From CBDCWA01 sp965223255 (GTDB taxonomy: Bacteria > Pseudomonadota > Alphaproteobacteria > Rhizobiales > Hyphomicrobiaceae): DNA of 64,000 nt. Each line of letters starts with the position of its first letter. Position 1 is the first letter of the stretch. Location: positions 310,001 through 374,000 of the forward strand of contig CBDCWA010000004.1 of assembly GCA_965223255.1 (NCBI GenBank), read 5' to 3'. The position numbers and the translations under genes were made by a program. Under the pieces are notes generated by a model that was not told the origin of the DNA, made no database searches, and saw only the letters and a list, made by a program, of their open reading frames with translations. Shown one piece after another: positions 33,753 through 43,018 of the stretch.

Positions 33753-35201
33753 ATGACAGCCCCTGACCCCATTCATGTTGTAGGTGCCGGCCTAGCCGGT
33801 TCGGAAGCTGCCTGGCAGATCGCCGAGGCCGGTTGCCCTGTCGTGCTGCATGAAATGCGCCCGGCAACGATGACGGCCGCCCACGAGACAGCCAACTTTG
33901 CGGAACTTGTGTGCTCAAACTCTTTTCGGTCCGATGATTGGGCGTTTAATGCGGTAGGCGTGCTGCATGAGGAATTGCGACGCACCGGCTCGCTCATTCT
34001 CAAGGCCGGCGATGCGCACAGGCTGCCTGCCGGTGGCGCACTTGCCGTCGACCGAGTTGGTTTTTCCGAAGCTGTCACAACAGCCCTGACCGAACACCCA
34101 TTGGTCGAAATCGTCACTGGTGAAATCGAGGACATACCACCAACATGGCAAAGCGTGATCATTGCAACCGGCCCACTGACATCGGCGCCATTATGCCAGA
34201 CGATTTTGCGCTTAACCGGCGAGCAATCCCTCGCATTCTTCGACGCGATTGCACCAATCGTCCATTACGACTCTATCAATCATGACATCGCGTGGCGCCA
34301 GTCCCGTTATGATAAAGAAGGTCCGGCCGGCACGGGCGCTGACTATCTCAATTGTGCACTGAACAAAACGCAGTACGAAACCTTCATCGCCGCACTGCTC
34401 GAAGGAGAAAAGACGGACTTCAAGGAGTGGGAAAAAAACACACCCTACTTCAATGGCTGTTTACCGATCGAAGTAATGGCCGAGCGTGGACCCGAAACAT
34501 TGCGATTTGGCCCGATGAAGCCCGTTGGTCTCACCAACCCGCACACCCCAGAAGAGCGGCCCTATGCCGTTGTGCAACTGCGTCAGGACAACAAGCTCGG
34601 CACGCTTTGGAACATGGTCGGGTTCCAGACCAAACTGAAATACGGCGCGCAGCAGCGCATCTTCCGCATGATCCCCGGCCTTGAAGCGGCTACTTTTGCG
34701 CGTCTCGGTGGTTTGCACCGCAATACCTTCATAAATTCTCCACGTCTCCTGGACAAGACGTTACGTCTCAAGAGCCAGCCATCCCTGCGCTTTGCCGGCC
34801 AGATCACCGGTGTCGAAGGCTATGTTGAAAGTGCTGCGATTGGGATGTTGGCAGGCCTGTTCGCGGTTGCCGAACAAACCGGCAGGCCGCTCGCGCCGCC
34901 GCCACCAACCACGGCCTTGGGTGGTTTGCTCAATCACATAACAGGTGGGCATATTGGAACTGAAATGGATCCCCCGGAGATGAACGCTGCAAAGCCATCA
35001 TCATTTCAACCGATGAACATCAATTTCGGACTACTACCGCCGCTCGCTGCACCAACAAAGGATCCGGCGGGCCAACGCCTCAAGGGCAAAGCGCGTGGCA
35101 AGGCAAAGAAAAAGCTGATGGCCGAACGCGCACTCAACGATCATGCAATATGGCGCAGCACCGTCGCATCGCAACTGCGCCGCGATATGATCAACGCTTA
35201 G
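33753..35201 (+). CDS. trmFO: tRNA (uracil-54-C5)-methyltransferase TrmFO
   Basis: Makes ribothymidine at U54 of tRNA with methylene-tetrahydrofolate as carbon donor and FADH2 as reductant. The FAD-binding start VVGAGLAGSEAAWQIAE is followed by VLHEMRP and the block ELVCSNSFRSDDW. The GTDYLN-like stretch (GAGADYLNCALNK type) and the late GYVESAAIGMLAG motif also match. Length is 482, with the Lys/Arg-rich C-terminal tail common in alphaproteobacteria. A folate-dependent gene, alongside folE and folP in this window. Confidence 0.96.
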   Translation: MTAPDPIHVVGAGLAGSEAAWQIAEAGCPVVLHEMRPATMTAAHETANFAELVCSNSFRSDDWAFNAVGVLHEELRRTGSLILKAGDAHRLPAGGALAVDRVGFSEAVTTALTEHPLVEIVTGEIEDIPPTWQSVIIATGPLTSAPLCQTILRLTGEQSLAFFDAIAPIVHYDSINHDIAWRQSRYDKEGPAGTGADYLNCALNKTQYETFIAALLEGEKTDFKEWEKNTPYFNGCLPIEVMAERGPETLRFGPMKPVGLTNPHTPEERPYAVVQLRQDNKLGTLWNMVGFQTKLKYGAQQRIFRMIPGLEAATFARLGGLHRNTFINSPRLLDKTLRLKSQPSLRFAGQITGVEGYVESAAIGMLAGLFAVAEQTGRPLAPPPPTTALGGLLNHITGGHIGTEMDPPEMNAAKPSSFQPMNINFGLLPPLAAPTKDPAGQRLKGKARGKAKKKLMAERALNDHAIWRSTVASQLRRDMINA

Positions 35202-35379
35202 ATTGCAGACCACAGTCCGGCGCCCGCCCACGACAAGCGGATTGCTCTAGATCATCGCGTCTTAGCTTGGAGCCGTGATGGCGGTTCCAACTTAAGGCGC
35301 AAAGATGATTGGCCCTGAATAAGCGCGCAACTTTTTGTGTGGAACAGGATCGCACCCAACCCATTCCATACAGATTGCT

Positions 35380-35931
35380 TTAGCCACCGCGTCCGCCTTT
35401 GCCGCCCTCCAAAAGCCGGGGCATGATTTCAACGAAATTGCACGGGCGATGTCGATTATCGAGCTGCCACTTCAAGATGCCGTGCCAGCCGTCCTTGCAC
35501 GCGCCGGGCGAGCCAGGCAGACAAAAGATATAGGTCCCGTTTGCCAGCCCGCCGCACGCCCGTGACTGAATCGTAGAGGTGCCGATTTTCTCAAACGACA
35601 GCGTATGGAAAATCGTGCTAAAGCCGTCGATTTCTTTCTCGAACAAGGGCTTTAGAGCATCGGGCGTAACGTCGCGACCGGTAAACCCGGTGCCACCCGT
35701 GGTTATCACCACGTCGACACCGGGGTCTCCAATCCAGCCCTTCACGATGGTTTGGATCTCGCCTACGTCATCGCTAACGATCTGACGCTCGGCAACAGTA
35801 TGCCCGCTCTCTTCGATCATGGATTGCAGACTCGCTCCGGATCTATCCGACGCCAAGTCCCTGGTGTCGGATACCGTCAATACTGAGATATTAAGGGCGA
35901 TAAACGGGCGGCTTTCATCGATTTTCGACAT
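35380..35931 (-). CDS. moaB: molybdenum cofactor protein MoaB/MogA family
   Basis: Molybdopterin adenylyltransferase-type protein. The MoaB fold is shown by ISVLTVSDTRDLASDRSG, ITTGGTGFTGRDVTPDAL and CLPGSPGACKDGW. I use the ATG at 35931 with GGAG eight bases before it (183 residues); the frame extends 17 codons further. It ends in a Gly/Lys-rich tail. It lies 34 bases downstream of the uracil-DNA glycosylase gene on the same strand, so they probably share a transcript. Confidence 0.92.
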   Translation of the reverse strand: MSKIDESRPFIALNISVLTVSDTRDLASDRSGASLQSMIEESGHTVAERQIVSDDVGEIQTIVKGWIGDPGVDVVITTGGTGFTGRDVTPDALKPLFEKEIDGFSTIFHTLSFEKIGTSTIQSRACGGLANGTYIFCLPGSPGACKDGWHGILKWQLDNRHRPCNFVEIMPRLLEGGKGGRGG

Positions 35932-35965
35932 AGAAATGCTCCAACTCAATGCTGTCGCGACAGAC

Positions 35966-36853
35966 TCATGATGCCGGTCCATCAGCTAACGCGGCCTGCA
36001 CCGCTAGCAAATCGCGCCATGCCAATCGTTTGTGACCTGGCGAACGCAGCAAGAAGGCCGGATGCAGCGTCGCCAGCGTTTTGACCGGTTGCCCGTCGAA
36101 TTCGACCTCACGCCACTTGCCACGCAGGCGCATGATGCCATCCGATGTCCGATATATTGTTTTGGCCGCGGCCCCACCCAACAACAGAATAATTCGCGGT
36201 GCAACCAACCCGACCTGACGGTCGAGAAACGGCCGACAAACTTCGGTCTCATGCAACGAGGGCGTGCGGTTGCCAGGCGGCCGCCAATAAACGACGTTGG
36301 TTATGTGGACCATAGGCTCATTCAATCCGATGGCGTCCAACATCTTGTCCAAAAGCTGGCCAGCGCGCCCGACAAAGGGCAACCCCGCGATGTCTTCGTC
36401 GCGTCCTGGTGCTTCACCAACAATCATCAAATCCGAACGTTCACTTCCACGATAGAAACAGAGGTTCTTGGCCGTAGCCTTGAGCCCGCACCCGTCGAAC
36501 TGCAGCAGCAGGTCACGCAAAGCACTCAGCGATTGTGCCGCGCCTGCTGCCGCACGCGCAGCCATGACAGCCTCATCGCCAGACCCTTGATAGGCCGACG
36601 ACGGCACGCGTGTCCTTGCACTAAGATTGGGCTGCGGCGGACCGGCATCGCTATTCCGCCGCACATTGGCAGCCGCCGGCAGCGCATTCGCCGGCACTTT
36701 CTCAAACCTCGCCAATAGGTCTGCCCCCGGCGCCACGTCGCACCGTTGCAGCCAGTTCGTTGCCCCCTCTGCAACGATATCGTCGGCCCCCATCGTCGCG
36801 TACCATTCGAGCAGCGCGGCAAGTTGACGGCGGGTTTCAATCTGATTGGTCAT
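35966..36853 (-). CDS. uracil-DNA glycosylase, family 4-like
   Basis: Removes uracil from DNA. The core is clear: DLMIVGEAPGRDEDIAGLPF, then FVGRAGQLLDKML, ITNVVYWRPPGNRTP and the closing LHPAFLLRSP. Family 4 enzymes hold a 4Fe-4S cluster with two N-terminal and two central cysteines. Here the first is present (FDGCGL) and a central one is in EVCRPFL, but the second N-terminal position is changed (next Cys is 10 residues later). The first 130 residues form an Ala/Pro-rich extension. The start is ATG at 36853; a TTG sits one codon before it. Confidence 0.9.
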   Translation of the reverse strand: MTNQIETRRQLAALLEWYATMGADDIVAEGATNWLQRCDVAPGADLLARFEKVPANALPAAANVRRNSDAGPPQPNLSARTRVPSSAYQGSGDEAVMAARAAAGAAQSLSALRDLLLQFDGCGLKATAKNLCFYRGSERSDLMIVGEAPGRDEDIAGLPFVGRAGQLLDKMLDAIGLNEPMVHITNVVYWRPPGNRTPSLHETEVCRPFLDRQVGLVAPRIILLLGGAAAKTIYRTSDGIMRLRGKWREVEFDGQPVKTLATLHPAFLLRSPGHKRLAWRDLLAVQAALADGPAS

Positions 36854-37007
36854 CAAGCTAGTTTACCCCCAGTCTATCCTGAACAAAACCGCCTCAAGTT
36901 ATAGATCCCCAACGCCCGACCTGATTTAATACCGCCAACCTGCTGCAACCAGTGTTGCCTCTTAGAGGCGCAGCATCTCACACGATCGGAAAGGACGACT
37001 GGCGCCC

Positions 37008-38690
37008 ATGTCTGAAAGACATCCAGACCTGCCCCCTCGCGAAGCGATGGACTTTGACATCGTCATCGTCGGCGCCGGCCCTGCCGGGCTTGCAGCCGCA
37101 ATTCGTTTACGCCAGCTCGCCGAAAAACACGATCACGAGATAAGCGTCGTGGTGGTCGAAAAGGGCTCTGAGGTCGGCGCTCACATCTTATCGGGCGCCG
37201 TCGTCGATCCTGTTGGCCTTGACCAATTACTACCGGGCTGGCGTGAGCAGAACCCGCCGCTAGAGACCAAGGTAACCCAGGAGCAATTCCTTTATCTCAC
37301 CCGGTCCAAAAGCATTCGCCTTCCGAACCTTCTAATACCACCTCTGATGAAGAACCATTTCAGCTATGTCGGCAGCCTTGGGTCTATGGTCCGATGGTTG
37401 GGAGAACAAGCTGAAGCGCTTGGCGCCGAGGTCTACCCCGGATTTTCAGCCAATGAATTGTTGTATGGATCGGACGGCGCGGTTACCGGCATCGCCACGC
37501 AAGATATGGGGCTCGACCGCGATGGCACACCAAAAGACAGCTATACGCCGGGTATGGAATTGAACGGGCGCTATGTTCTACTCGCAGAGGGCGCCCGCGG
37601 CTCGCTATCCAAGCAAGCCATTGCCAATTTCAAACTGGATGCTGATTGCGACCCTCAAAAGTTCGGCCTCGGGATGAAAGAATTATGGGAAGTTGGGCCT
37701 GACAAACACAAGCCCGGACTTATCCAACATTCATTTGGCTGGCCGCTCGACAACAGCACCGGCGGCGGCTCGTTCCTTTATCATTATGGAGAAAATCGTG
37801 TTGCGGTCGGCTTCGTCGTCCACCTGAATTACACCAATCCCCATCTGTCCCCCTACGACGAATTCCAGCGCTTCAAGACCCATCCGGCCATCGCCTCGAC
37901 ATTCGATGGCGCCCGCCGCATCGCCTATGGCGCACGTGCCATCACTGAAGGTGGCTGGCAATCGATCCCGAAACTGACATTTCCCGGTGGCGCACTTTTG
38001 GGCTGTTCGGCAGGCTTCGTAAATATCCCGCGCATCAAGGGCAGCCACAACGCCATCCTGTCCGGCATCCATGCTGCCGATGCCGCCTTCGAAGCAATCG
38101 TGGCAGACCGCCGCCAGGATCATCTCACCGCTTATGAACAGGCCGTCCGAACCGGGCCCATTGCCGACGATCTGCGTCCCGTGCGCAATGCCAAACCGCT
38201 GTGGTCTAGCCTCGGCACCGCGCTTGGCGTCGCCCTCGCCGGCATTGACATGTGGGCCAACACCATCATTCCACGTATCGGCTTTGGGATCACACTTTCG
38301 CATGGCAAACCCGACCATGAAGGCCTCAAGCCGAAATCCGAGGCAAAACCAATCGACTATCCCAAACCCGACGGCAAATTGACGTTCGACAAGCTGACCA
38401 ATCTATCGTTCTCTGCAACCAATCATGAAGAAGACCAGCCCGTCCATTTGGTGCTTGCGCGACCGGAAATTCCGATTAAGCACAACCTGCCGACCTATGA
38501 CGAACCAGCTCAACGCTATTGCCCGGCATCGGTCTATGAGGTTGTAGAGGCCAGCGACGGCGCCCCACGCTTCCAGATCAACGCACAGAACTGCCTGCAC
38601 TGCAAAACCTGTGACATCAAAGATCCAGCACAGAACATCACCTGGACCTGTCCGGAAGGTACTGGCGGGCCCAACTACACTGAAATGTAG
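37008..38690 (+). CDS. electron transfer flavoprotein-ubiquinone oxidoreductase
   Basis: Inner-membrane-associated enzyme that passes electrons from ETF (fatty-acid and amino-acid oxidation) to ubiquinone. The FAD motif VGAGPAGLAAAIRLRQLAE starts at residue 21. The ubiquinone and membrane region lies mid-protein. The C-terminal 4Fe-4S ligands are visible in YCPASVYEV, NCLHCKTCDIKDP and TWTCPEGTGGPNY. At 560 residues it is complete. No ETF subunit gene is adjacent. Confidence 0.96.
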   Translation: MSERHPDLPPREAMDFDIVIVGAGPAGLAAAIRLRQLAEKHDHEISVVVVEKGSEVGAHILSGAVVDPVGLDQLLPGWREQNPPLETKVTQEQFLYLTRSKSIRLPNLLIPPLMKNHFSYVGSLGSMVRWLGEQAEALGAEVYPGFSANELLYGSDGAVTGIATQDMGLDRDGTPKDSYTPGMELNGRYVLLAEGARGSLSKQAIANFKLDADCDPQKFGLGMKELWEVGPDKHKPGLIQHSFGWPLDNSTGGGSFLYHYGENRVAVGFVVHLNYTNPHLSPYDEFQRFKTHPAIASTFDGARRIAYGARAITEGGWQSIPKLTFPGGALLGCSAGFVNIPRIKGSHNAILSGIHAADAAFEAIVADRRQDHLTAYEQAVRTGPIADDLRPVRNAKPLWSSLGTALGVALAGIDMWANTIIPRIGFGITLSHGKPDHEGLKPKSEAKPIDYPKPDGKLTFDKLTNLSFSATNHEEDQPVHLVLARPEIPIKHNLPTYDEPAQRYCPASVYEVVEASDGAPRFQINAQNCLHCKTCDIKDPAQNITWTCPEGTGGPNYTEM

Positions 38691-38929
38691 CCGGGTGTGC
38701 GAGCGGACACGCGCCGGCGACAAAATTTGGCCAAATCCTTAACCTGAAGCCCGAAAGTCGTGGAAAAGCTCAGCTTTCATCGCCATATCCTGTAATCTTA
38801 AGGTGAATGTGCAATCATTGCGAGAATCGCTAATTCGCCGTAGTCTTCTGATTGTCTGACAAATTCGTGACGCGCACGAGCCAAAGTATCGGACCCTATT
38901 GGATTCGATAGCGTTTTCAGGAAGGTGCA

Positions 38930-40903
38930 ATGGGCCGCCAGCTCTCAAAATCGACGCAATACGCACTTGCAGCGTTTATCGGTGGTTTGATGCTGCTGAT
39001 TGCGTCGCAAAACGCTCTTGCCCGGACAGAAAATACCCAAAAAGCCGAACCACAGAAATCGATCTTGGGCAGTTTTCTTGCCGCACGTTTCGCCCAGGCA
39101 AAATACGATATGAAGTCAGCGGTGGCGCTATATCGCCGTGCCAGATCCGACAAGAAAGCCAGCGCCAAACTTATCGAGCGCTCCTTTCAGGTCGAAGCCA
39201 TCGAAGGCAATACGATCGAGGCGCGCGCTCTGGCAGAACGATTGATCTCGCTGATCAAGACTGAAACGCCCCGGCTCACAATAGAATTGACCGCACTCAG
39301 AAAATCGATCGCTGAGAAAACGCCCCGCGCTGATGTGCAAGATGAAGAATTGACGGCATTACAAAAGCGGGCGCGCACGATTGAGGAGAAATTATCCAGC
39401 CTGAAACAGAAAGGCCATCTTGCCAGGATCTGGCTGGGTGCCTCAGAGTTTCATCGCGGCAGATTTGCGAGCGCAAATAACTATTTCGACAAATCTGTAG
39501 GTAACCCGATCAGTGAGCTGACGGGACTATTGGCGCGCGCTTGGCTCAAGCAGGCGATGGGCGATACCAAGGGCGCGCTGCAAGTCCTCGACAATTCGCA
39601 TCAGATTGAATGGGCCAGATTTTACGTACGCTACCATAAGGCACTGATCGCTGAACTGGCAAACGATCACAAAGTTGCGCAAGCCAACTATGCCAGCATA
39701 TTTCGATTAGATTCAAGCACACCACGATTCGCCCTTGCCTATGCCACCCATTCCGCGCGCATCGGCGAATTCGGCTTGGCGCGCACCATTATCGCCCGCC
39801 ACACCCTGCGGCGCGGTGGTACGCCACACCCAACGATCAGGGCACTAAGCACCAAGCTTGATGCCAACATTCCCTTGACACGCGTCGTCAAGAATGCAGC
39901 CCAAGGCATGAGTGAAGCGTTTTATGGTCTTGGCGAAGCACTGGCGGCGGAAGGTGGCATTTCGATTGGTGCGATCTATTTGCGACTGTCGCTGATGATC
40001 GACAACTCATCGCTATTTGCGCGCACGAGATTAGCCAACATATATGAGCGCATGCGTCGCTTCGATCGCGCCATAGAGGCTTATGACGAAATCCCCCGTG
40101 GCACACCATGGGATACGGCAGTTCAAATTCGCAAGGCCGTGAACCTTGGCCGCTTGAAAAAGACCGAACACGCCAAGCGTATTCTGGAAGAGATTGCAGA
40201 CCGCAATCCCAAAGACTTCCGACCGCTCGATGCATTGGGCGAACTGATGCACCGCCAAAAAAACTATGCGGAGGCAGCAAAGTACTATTCCCGCATAATC
40301 AGTTTGGTTGCCAATCCAAAACGCCAGCATTGGCGGTATTGGTATTCGCGTGGCATCAGTTTCGAACGGATGAAGCGGTGGCCGCCGGCTGAGCGCGACC
40401 TGAAAAAGGCACTGGAGCTGTATCCCAATCAGCCGCAGGTTTTAAACTATCTCGGGTACTCTTGGATCGACCAGAAGCTGAATTTGAAGCGCGCGCTGCG
40501 CATGATCGAGAAAGCGGTCGCGCTGAAGCCCGACGATGGATATTTCATGGACAGCCTGGGGTGGGCACACTATCGGCTGCGTAACTTCAAAAAAGCCGTA
40601 AAGTACTTGGAACGTGCCGTTGAGTTGCGCCCGGAAGACCCTATCCTGAATGATCATTTGGGCGATGCGTTATGGCGGAATGGTCGGCGCAGAGAGGCCA
40701 TTTATCAATGGGAATTGGCCCTTACGCTCAAGCCGACGCCGGCTGACAAAGCAAAGATCAAAAAGAAGTTGCGCGACGGGCTACCAAAGCCGGTGATCAA
40801 AAAACATCGCATTGGACCAAAGCGCCGGCAAAACACGTCAAAGAATAAGCGGGCACTCAAGAAAGTCGAGAAAACCACCGATTTTCTGCCACCGCTCCGC
40901 TGA
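38930..40903 (+). CDS. large TPR-repeat periplasmic protein
   Basis: A 657-residue protein with an N-terminal signal segment (residues 9-32, ending NALA). Helical repeats run through the rest, clearest in the last third, where TPR units such as LNYLGYSWIDQKLNLKRALR and DSLGWAHYRLRNFKKAVKYL stand in tandem. The C-terminal 50 residues are Lys/Arg-rich. GGAAGG precedes the ATG. It is followed by ispE, a pairing common in alphaproteobacteria. Likely a scaffold for an envelope complex; no partner can be named. Confidence 0.85.
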   Translation: MGRQLSKSTQYALAAFIGGLMLLIASQNALARTENTQKAEPQKSILGSFLAARFAQAKYDMKSAVALYRRARSDKKASAKLIERSFQVEAIEGNTIEARALAERLISLIKTETPRLTIELTALRKSIAEKTPRADVQDEELTALQKRARTIEEKLSSLKQKGHLARIWLGASEFHRGRFASANNYFDKSVGNPISELTGLLARAWLKQAMGDTKGALQVLDNSHQIEWARFYVRYHKALIAELANDHKVAQANYASIFRLDSSTPRFALAYATHSARIGEFGLARTIIARHTLRRGGTPHPTIRALSTKLDANIPLTRVVKNAAQGMSEAFYGLGEALAAEGGISIGAIYLRLSLMIDNSSLFARTRLANIYERMRRFDRAIEAYDEIPRGTPWDTAVQIRKAVNLGRLKKTEHAKRILEEIADRNPKDFRPLDALGELMHRQKNYAEAAKYYSRIISLVANPKRQHWRYWYSRGISFERMKRWPPAERDLKKALELYPNQPQVLNYLGYSWIDQKLNLKRALRMIEKAVALKPDDGYFMDSLGWAHYRLRNFKKAVKYLERAVELRPEDPILNDHLGDALWRNGRRREAIYQWELALTLKPTPADKAKIKKKLRDGLPKPVIKKHRIGPKRRQNTSKNKRALKKVEKTTDFLPPLR

Positions 40904-41044
40904 AACAAATGGGCGTGCAGTCTGCATCCGATCGGCGTGCACGGCCTAGGCCGACGATAACGCTTGCTGCAGCCCGACCAGACGATCCGTGCGTATCGTT
41001 GGTGTCGTATTACAACCCGCGGATTTGGCGTTTAAAACCAGCAA

Positions 41045-41926
41045 ATGAGCATCGATACCCCTATCACCATACGTGCGCCCGCCAAGATCAATCTGACCCT
41101 TGAGGTGTTCGGGCGGCGCGACGACGGTTATCATGATCTGCTGAGCCTGGTTGCCTTTGGCCAGGACGCCGGTGATCTTTTGGAAGTCAGAGCCGCTCCA
41201 GCGGCAAATATCTTGGTCGTGGGTCCTTTCGCCAAGGATATCTCACCACCCAACATCCTGGACCGCACGATTGCCGAACTCATGCGCGCCCAACCGGGTC
41301 TTACCATCGGTGCGGTGACGCTTCACAAACACTTGCCAATTGCCAGCGGTATCGGCGGCGGTTCCGCTGATGCCGCTGCTCTAATGCGCGCCGTCTCTAA
41401 ATTGAACCCCCGCAGGTGGCGAAGTACCGACTGGCTCACAATTGCCAGGACGTTAGGCGCAGATGTGCCGGTTTGTTTTGCTTCCAAAGCGACACTTGTC
41501 CGCGGGATCGGCGACCGTCTGGCACCGGTGTCGCCGCTGCCGCCCGTTTTTGCTGTCCTCGCCTGCCCAGACATGATCACGCCACCGGACAAGACCTCTC
41601 AAGTCTTCCGCGCCCTCAATGCCCCCGCCGCAAACGATGCGCCAGAGCCCACCGCACCGCCAACGTTCAGTGGCTTTGATGACGTGATAGTCTATATGAA
41701 GGCGCATCCAAACGACCTGACGACGACGGCGTCACATCTCTTTCCACTGATCCCGACCGCAATCAAAGCATTAGCAGACACCAACGGCTGCCAAATCGCT
41801 CGTCTCTCCGGCGCCGGTCCAACCTCTTTCGGGCTTTTCCGCGATAAGCCCACGGCCGAAGCAGCCGCCGCACACTTACGAGAACAATATGCAACCTGGT
41901 GGATTTGCACGACGCGGCTTTGCTGA
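41045..41926 (+). CDS. ispE: 4-diphosphocytidyl-2-C-methyl-D-erythritol kinase
   Basis: GHMP kinase of the MEP isoprenoid pathway. RAPAKINLTLEVFGRRDDGY near the start and the ATP loop PIASGIGGGSADAAA at about residue 98 are diagnostic. The late SGAGPTSFGLF motif also matches. At 293 residues the length is normal. It lies 141 bases after the TPR gene on the same strand; the intervening bases include two copies of GGCGTGCA and the palindrome CGGCCTAGGCCG. Confidence 0.96.
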   Translation: MSIDTPITIRAPAKINLTLEVFGRRDDGYHDLLSLVAFGQDAGDLLEVRAAPAANILVVGPFAKDISPPNILDRTIAELMRAQPGLTIGAVTLHKHLPIASGIGGGSADAAALMRAVSKLNPRRWRSTDWLTIARTLGADVPVCFASKATLVRGIGDRLAPVSPLPPVFAVLACPDMITPPDKTSQVFRALNAPAANDAPEPTAPPTFSGFDDVIVYMKAHPNDLTTTASHLFPLIPTAIKALADTNGCQIARLSGAGPTSFGLFRDKPTAEAAAAHLREQYATWWICTTRLC

Positions 41927-41988
41927 ACGGCAACAATGACCGGCCAACACGTCATCGTCGTCGACGACTTGATCTGCGGCTTAGGCGG

Positions 41989-42723
41989 TTACGAGTAAAC
42001 CCCATCGGCTGACTGGCCCAATTGAATCTCGACCTGATAAGCGGCTAGATCCGCCGCATCACGCGCCGAATTTGCGCTATTGAAGATCGCCAGCGCCACT
42101 TGCCCAATAAGCACAGCACCAATACCCGCAGCAAGCATCACTAAGCCTGCTTCCACACTGATCAGCAGCGGAACAACCTTCAACAAGTCTGTGACAATGG
42201 CCACTTTAAACAATGCGGCCCCGGCAATAACAATGCCACTGAAGAATGCCAGTGCACCGGCCACGATCACCATAAAAGCAACGCATCGGCCGAGCAAATA
42301 GCCCTTATTTGGCTCTGGAAACGGCGCCAGTCGCGCCCCTCTAGCGCCTTGCTGTGGCGAATACGGGGGCGCCGAATATTGCATCTTGCTCCTGTCCACA
42401 TCCGGCCCACCGCCGCCGTGCGCATATCCGTTGGAAGCCCGACTAATGGCAGACGAATAATTATCCGCCTCACCAAAACCCATTTCGTTCATCGGCCCGT
42501 CAGGTGGCGCATCTTCATTACCGACCAGAGGTGCGCCTAGCCGATTGAGCGATTCCGTTGCGATCGCCCCTACGGGCGTCGACGCAAACTGCATTGCAAG
42601 ATGCCGGTAAAATTGCACGGCATGGTCCGTTCGCCCATCCGACTCGGCACGTCTTGCCGCATCAAGAATCTGCGCAGGACTATACTGCGGCGCCATCTCA
42701 TTCATAATTTGCCACCAACTCAT
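41989..42723 (-). CDS. hypothetical membrane protein
   Basis: I do not recognise a named family. The N-terminal 70 residues look like a short TPR-like helical pair (QILDAARRAESDGRTDHAVQ). A Gly/Pro/Ser-rich linker follows (about 70-135). Two or three membrane segments then come at about 143-170 and 180-215 (CVAFMVIVAGALAFFSGIVI). The tail is soluble. The gene is convergent with ispE and divergent from the SLC13-type transporter. Confidence 0.7.
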   Translation of the reverse strand: MSWWQIMNEMAPQYSPAQILDAARRAESDGRTDHAVQFYRHLAMQFASTPVGAIATESLNRLGAPLVGNEDAPPDGPMNEMGFGEADNYSSAISRASNGYAHGGGGPDVDRSKMQYSAPPYSPQQGARGARLAPFPEPNKGYLLGRCVAFMVIVAGALAFFSGIVIAGAALFKVAIVTDLLKVVPLLISVEAGLVMLAAGIGAVLIGQVALAIFNSANSARDAADLAAYQVEIQLGQSADGVYS

Positions 42724-42793
42724 GCTCCCTGCGAGTAGTATACACAGGGATCAACACCGTTCCCAGTTCATTATTGGTAATAATTCTCAAACC

Positions 42794-42819
42794 ATTGGCG
42801 CCTGTATTTTGATTGGCGC
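42794..42819. repeat. direct repeat ATTGGCGC
   Basis: ATTGGCGC at 42794-42801 and again at 42812-42819, starts 18 bases apart, with a looser third copy (ATTGATGCGC) about 20 bases on. It lies in the 295-base divergent region before the SLC13-type transporter, so it may be a regulator site. Confidence 0.25.
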
Positions 42820-43018
42820 ACTCAACGCTAAATTGATGCGCAAGGAAGCAAAGCCAATACTTAACCAAACCCCTCGATTTACTAATCGATGTTAAAAAAT
42901 TATTATTCTGCTCCAGTTGGGGCTAGCTGACCGGCGCAAAGCAATTGACCTTTAGCGAAAGCAGTGCTCCACGTCGCATCACATCGCCAGCCACCACCAA
43001 AAAACCACAAGGTTCCCC

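Noticed and set aside
36032..36718. 228-residue open frame antisense to uracil-DNA glycosylase
   Set aside because: Lies fully inside a well-supported gene and has no recognisable domain.
40912..40953. Repeated GGCGTGCA and palindrome CGGCCTAGGCCG before ispE
   Set aside because: Short GC-rich matches close to chance in this composition, with no clear link to a promoter.
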